Made by a program: the position numbers and the translations under genes
Shown here: positions 7,446-9,276 of the stretch, one piece after another
Numbering within the stretch: position 1 is the first letter of the stretch
How the letters are laid out: every line of letters starts with the position of its first letter
The notes under the pieces: generated by a model
What the model saw: the letters and a program-made list of their open reading frames with translations, nothing else
Told to the model about the DNA's origin: nothing
Database searches by the model: none
Source: UBA4416 sp043718985
GTDB taxonomy: Bacteria; Bacteroidota; Bacteroidia; B-17B0; Aurantibacillaceae
Length of the DNA stretch: 9,276 nucleotides
Direction: 5' to 3'
Assembly: GCA_043718985.1 (NCBI GenBank)
Contig: JAYSUQ010000223.1
Location: 1 to 9,276, forward strand

Positions 7446-8216
7446 CTAAGCCTCGTCGTTATTAATACTTGGCGAGCGAAGTTCTACTGGCTTGTGCGGC
7501 TTACGTAATTTTAAGTTTAGCAACTCAACACCAAACGAAAATGCCATTGCAAAATAAATATAACCTTTTGGCACCTCAACTTCATCTAAATGCACACCTT
7601 CAATTACTAATAAAACGGCAATTAAAACTAAAAACGATAAGGCTAAAATTTTAAAAGTGGGGTGTTTATGTATAAATGCCGAAATACGAGGCGCAAAATA
7701 AAACATAATAAACATACTTATCATAACAGCAATTATCATAATTATTAGTTGGTTACTCATACCTATTGCCGTTATAATACCATCAATACTAAAAACCATA
7801 TCAATTAATATCATCTGAATAATTATTGATTTAAACGTTGCTGGTTTTTTCTTTTCAGCATTAATTGTATCGTCAGGGTCTTCGCCTTCTAATTTATTGT
7901 GTATTTCGAGTGTTGAGTTTACTAATAAAAACAAACCGCCACCAAGCATAATAATATCTTTTAAAGTTACTGGGTGCGAAAAAACACTAAATAATTGATG
8001 CTCGCCTTTTAATAAAAATCCTAGTGTAAATAAAAACACCATACGCATAACTATTCCAACAGCCATCCAAATTACACCAGCTTTTTTTTGTTCGGTTTTG
8101 TTTAATCTACTTAAAACTATCGAAACAAAAATAACATTATCAATGCCTAATAAAATTTCCATTAAGGTTAATGGTATTAAACTAAATAGTGCTTCGGTTG
8201 TAAATATATTTTGCAT
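7446..8216 (-). CDS. TerC family integral membrane protein
   Basis: 256 residues with about seven hydrophobic segments (roughly 9-33, 46-68, 83-100, 128-150, 157-175, 187-207 and 217-234). It carries the two acidic intramembrane signatures of the TerC family (PF03741): EILLGIDNVIF (20-30) and IDMVFSIDGIITAIGM (138-153), whose aspartates are thought to take part in metal-ion handling. A charged loop (about 106-127) lies between the two halves, and the C-terminal tail is hydrophilic. Family members include TerC of tellurite-resistance clusters and the manganese exporter MntP-like/Alx group; the short form without CBS domains resembles YgdQ. The substrate cannot be read from the sequence, and no ter genes are nearby, so a tellurite role should not be assumed. 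The ATG at 8214-8216 gives a normal family N-terminus. It lies 56 nt downstream of the paaG-like gene on the same strand, so co-transcription is possible, and it converges with the sensor gene. Confidence 0.93.
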   Translation of the reverse strand: MQNIFTTEALFSLIPLTLMEILLGIDNVIFVSIVLSRLNKTEQKKAGVIWMAVGIVMRMVFLFTLGFLLKGEHQLFSVFSHPVTLKDIIMLGGGLFLLVNSTLEIHNKLEGEDPDDTINAEKKKPATFKSIIIQMILIDMVFSIDGIITAIGMSNQLIIMIIAVMISMFIMFYFAPRISAFIHKHPTFKILALSFLVLIAVLLVIEGVHLDEVEVPKGYIYFAMAFSFGVELLNLKLRKPHKPVELRSPSINNDEA

Positions 8217-8272
8217 AATATTTTTTGTAATTTTAAATTAGATATATAATGGTTATTAATTTTTTATAGAAG

Positions 8273-9049
8273 TTATTTACCTTTAAAATCTGGTTTTCTT
8301 TTTTCTAAAAATGCGCTAACGCCTTCACTGTAGTCGTAAGTGCTTGCAGCTTCTACTTGCGCAATGCCTTCGCGTGTTAATTGTTTTTCGTGGCTGTTAA
8401 ACAAACTTTCGTTTAATAAACGTTTTGTTAAGCCAATGCCTTTAGTTGGCATATTGGCAATATTTTCGGCATATAACGTTATGTCGGTTAAAAATGTTTC
8501 GTCGGCAAATACTTTATAAATCATTCCCATTGCTAATGCATCGTTTGCGGTAACTTTATCGCCTGTTATCATTAATGCCGATGCGCGCTGCAAACCAACT
8601 AATCGTGGTAAAAAAAAAGTTCCACCGCTATCGGGTATTAAGCCAATTTTACTAAACGCTTGTATAAACGATGCCGATTGAGTAGCCGTAACAATATCGC
8701 AAGCTAAGGCAATGTTTGCGCCAGCACCAGCAGCAACACCATTAATGGCTGCAATAATTGGCTTCTCTATTTTGCGAATTTTTAAAATAATAGGGTTGTA
8801 GTGTTCGTCAACTATTTTTGCAATGCCAGGCCCTGTTGGGTCAATTGCTTCCGATAAATCTTGCCCTGCACAAAAAGCTTTGCCTAAACCTGTAATAACT
8901 ATTGCTCGCACCTCTTCGTCGGCATCTGCTGCATCTAAGGCTTGTTGTAACTGCAAGGCCATTTCGCGATTAAAGCTATTAAATTTATCGGCCCTATTAA
9001 GAGTAATAGTGCATACTTTATTGTGAAATGTAGAAAGAATATAGCTCAT
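8273..9049 (-). CDS. paaG: PaaG-type enoyl-CoA isomerase (2-(1,2-epoxy-1,2-dihydrophenyl)acetyl-CoA isomerase-like), crotonase superfamily
   Basis: 258 residues, full length for a crotonase-fold enzyme. Oxyanion-hole segments are present: KAFCAGQDL (57-65) and NGVAAGAG (103-110). The two glutamates that make a true enoyl-CoA hydratase are replaced: the first position is N112 (GAGANIAL) and the second is F132 (SFIQAF). Instead D140 in GLIPDSGG matches the catalytic aspartate of PaaG. DPTGP (70-74), YNP (84-86), AFSKIGLIPD and the closing EGVSAFLEKR...F.GK also follow E. coli PaaG as I recall it. PaaG isomerises the ring-epoxide of phenylacetyl-CoA to an oxepin, and also shifts double bonds in related unsaturated acyl-CoAs. 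No other phenylacetate genes are seen here, so a general isomerase role in acyl-CoA degradation is equally possible. The start is ATG at 9047-9049, 33 nt after the stop of the upstream kinase-like gene. The family call is firm; the exact substrate is less certain. Confidence 0.88.
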   Translation of the reverse strand: MSYILSTFHNKVCTITLNRADKFNSFNREMALQLQQALDAADADEEVRAIVITGLGKAFCAGQDLSEAIDPTGPGIAKIVDEHYNPIILKIRKIEKPIIAAINGVAAGAGANIALACDIVTATQSASFIQAFSKIGLIPDSGGTFFLPRLVGLQRASALMITGDKVTANDALAMGMIYKVFADETFLTDITLYAENIANMPTKGIGLTKRLLNESLFNSHEKQLTREGIAQVEAASTYDYSEGVSAFLEKRKPDFKGK

Positions 9050-9082
9050 AATTTAGTTTAATTGATGAGCTAAAAATGCAAT

Positions 9083-9276
9083 TTATTTTTTTGAAAACGA
9101 AATTTTATAATTAGTTCCATTATTATCACTTGTTAATTTACAAGTACCATTTATCTGTTCTACTAATCCATCCAAAATATCCATCCCAATTGAATTTTTA
9201 GAAATTACTGATTTATTAAAACCATGCCCGTTATCTTTGATATTTAAAAAAACTTGGTTATTATTTTCTAACAGAG
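9083..9276 (-). CDS. C-terminal fragment of a histidine-kinase-type ATPase (HATPase_c), N-terminal part outside window
   Basis: Reading leftward from the right edge, one open frame encodes 63 residues and ends in TAA at 9083-9085. It shows the second half of a GHKL ATPase domain: strand VFLNIKDNGHGF with the D-x-G-x-G ATP-lid box (residues 14-18 of the fragment), NSIGMDIL (27-34) in place of the second glycine box, LVEQINGT (37-44), and a final NGTNYKISF strand (52-60). This is the typical ending of a sensor histidine kinase, probably the HisKA_2 or LytS-like type in which the catalytic domain is C-terminal. The sensor part, histidine box and start lie beyond the window, so neither signal nor kinase subfamily can be given. 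An anti-sigma-factor kinase is possible but less likely from the SIGMDIL-type box. The paaG-like gene begins 33 nt downstream with no clear terminator between, so the genes may be co-transcribed. Confidence 0.82.
   Translation of the reverse strand, partial: LLENNNQVFLNIKDNGHGFNKSVISKNSIGMDILDGLVEQINGTCKLTSDNNGTNYKISFSKK

Noticed and set aside
7395..7449. Inverted repeats at the convergent junction: TTAGTT/AACTAA flanking, and a 5-bp AAGTT/AACTT hairpin followed by four T's
   Set aside because: The inner stem is only five mostly A-T pairs and the outer arms overlap coding sequence with mismatches between. In DNA this AT-rich such pairings arise by chance, so it was not called a terminator.
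8217..8272. Possible promoter for the TerC gene in the 56-nt gap
   Set aside because: No convincing Bacteroidota -33 TTTG / -7 TAnnTTTG pair was found on the minus strand; the gap is simply AT-rich.
8610..8618. A9 homopolymer in the paaG-like gene and other A8 tracts as phase-variation sites
   Set aside because: Such tracts occur throughout this AT-rich window inside intact frames of housekeeping-type genes, so nothing marks them as contingency loci.

Overview
The window is strongly AT-rich and gene-dense. It almost certainly comes from a member of the phylum Bacteroidota. The support is a gliding-motility/type IX secretion (T9SS) type B C-terminal domain, a PorP/SprF outer-membrane protein, a PorE-like OmpA protein, and a Bacteroidota-style periplasmic propeller sensor fused to a SpoIIE phosphatase. 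Genes are tightly packed, and no Shine-Dalgarno-like sequence was noticed upstream of the starts examined, as is usual in this phylum. Species cannot be named from this sequence.

Positions 1-7418 (+ strand) hold five genes in one direction, and each joint is a 1-nt gap or an overlap, so they look like one operon whose promoter lies upstream of the window. In order they are: (1) the 3' end of a secreted protein carrying the T9SS type B sorting domain; (2) a PorP/SprF-family beta-barrel, the usual partner of type B substrates; (3) a periplasmic protein with PD40 propeller repeats, PKD domain(s), a SPOR-like segment and an OmpA-like peptidoglycan-binding domain, recalling PorE; (4) a secreted protein of about 321 residues that I do not recognise; (5) a 1061-residue membrane sensor with 14 propeller-blade motifs, a Y_Y_Y domain, one internal membrane helix, a coiled coil and a cytoplasmic PP2C/SpoIIE phosphatase. 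My inference is a surface-export module (cargo, barrel, peptidoglycan tether) made together with an envelope-sensing phosphatase.

Positions 7446-9276 (- strand) converge on that operon and look like ordinary chromosomal genes. Reading leftward from the right edge they are: the C-terminal end of a histidine-kinase-type ATPase (cut by the window edge), a PaaG-type enoyl-CoA isomerase, and a TerC-family membrane protein. The convergent stops are 27 nt apart. No RNA genes, CRISPR arrays, insertion sequences or long repeats were seen, and no stretch over 300 bases lacks a gene. The most interesting part is the five-gene + strand operon, especially the unrecognised secreted protein and the propeller-SpoIIE sensor inside a T9SS-type cluster.
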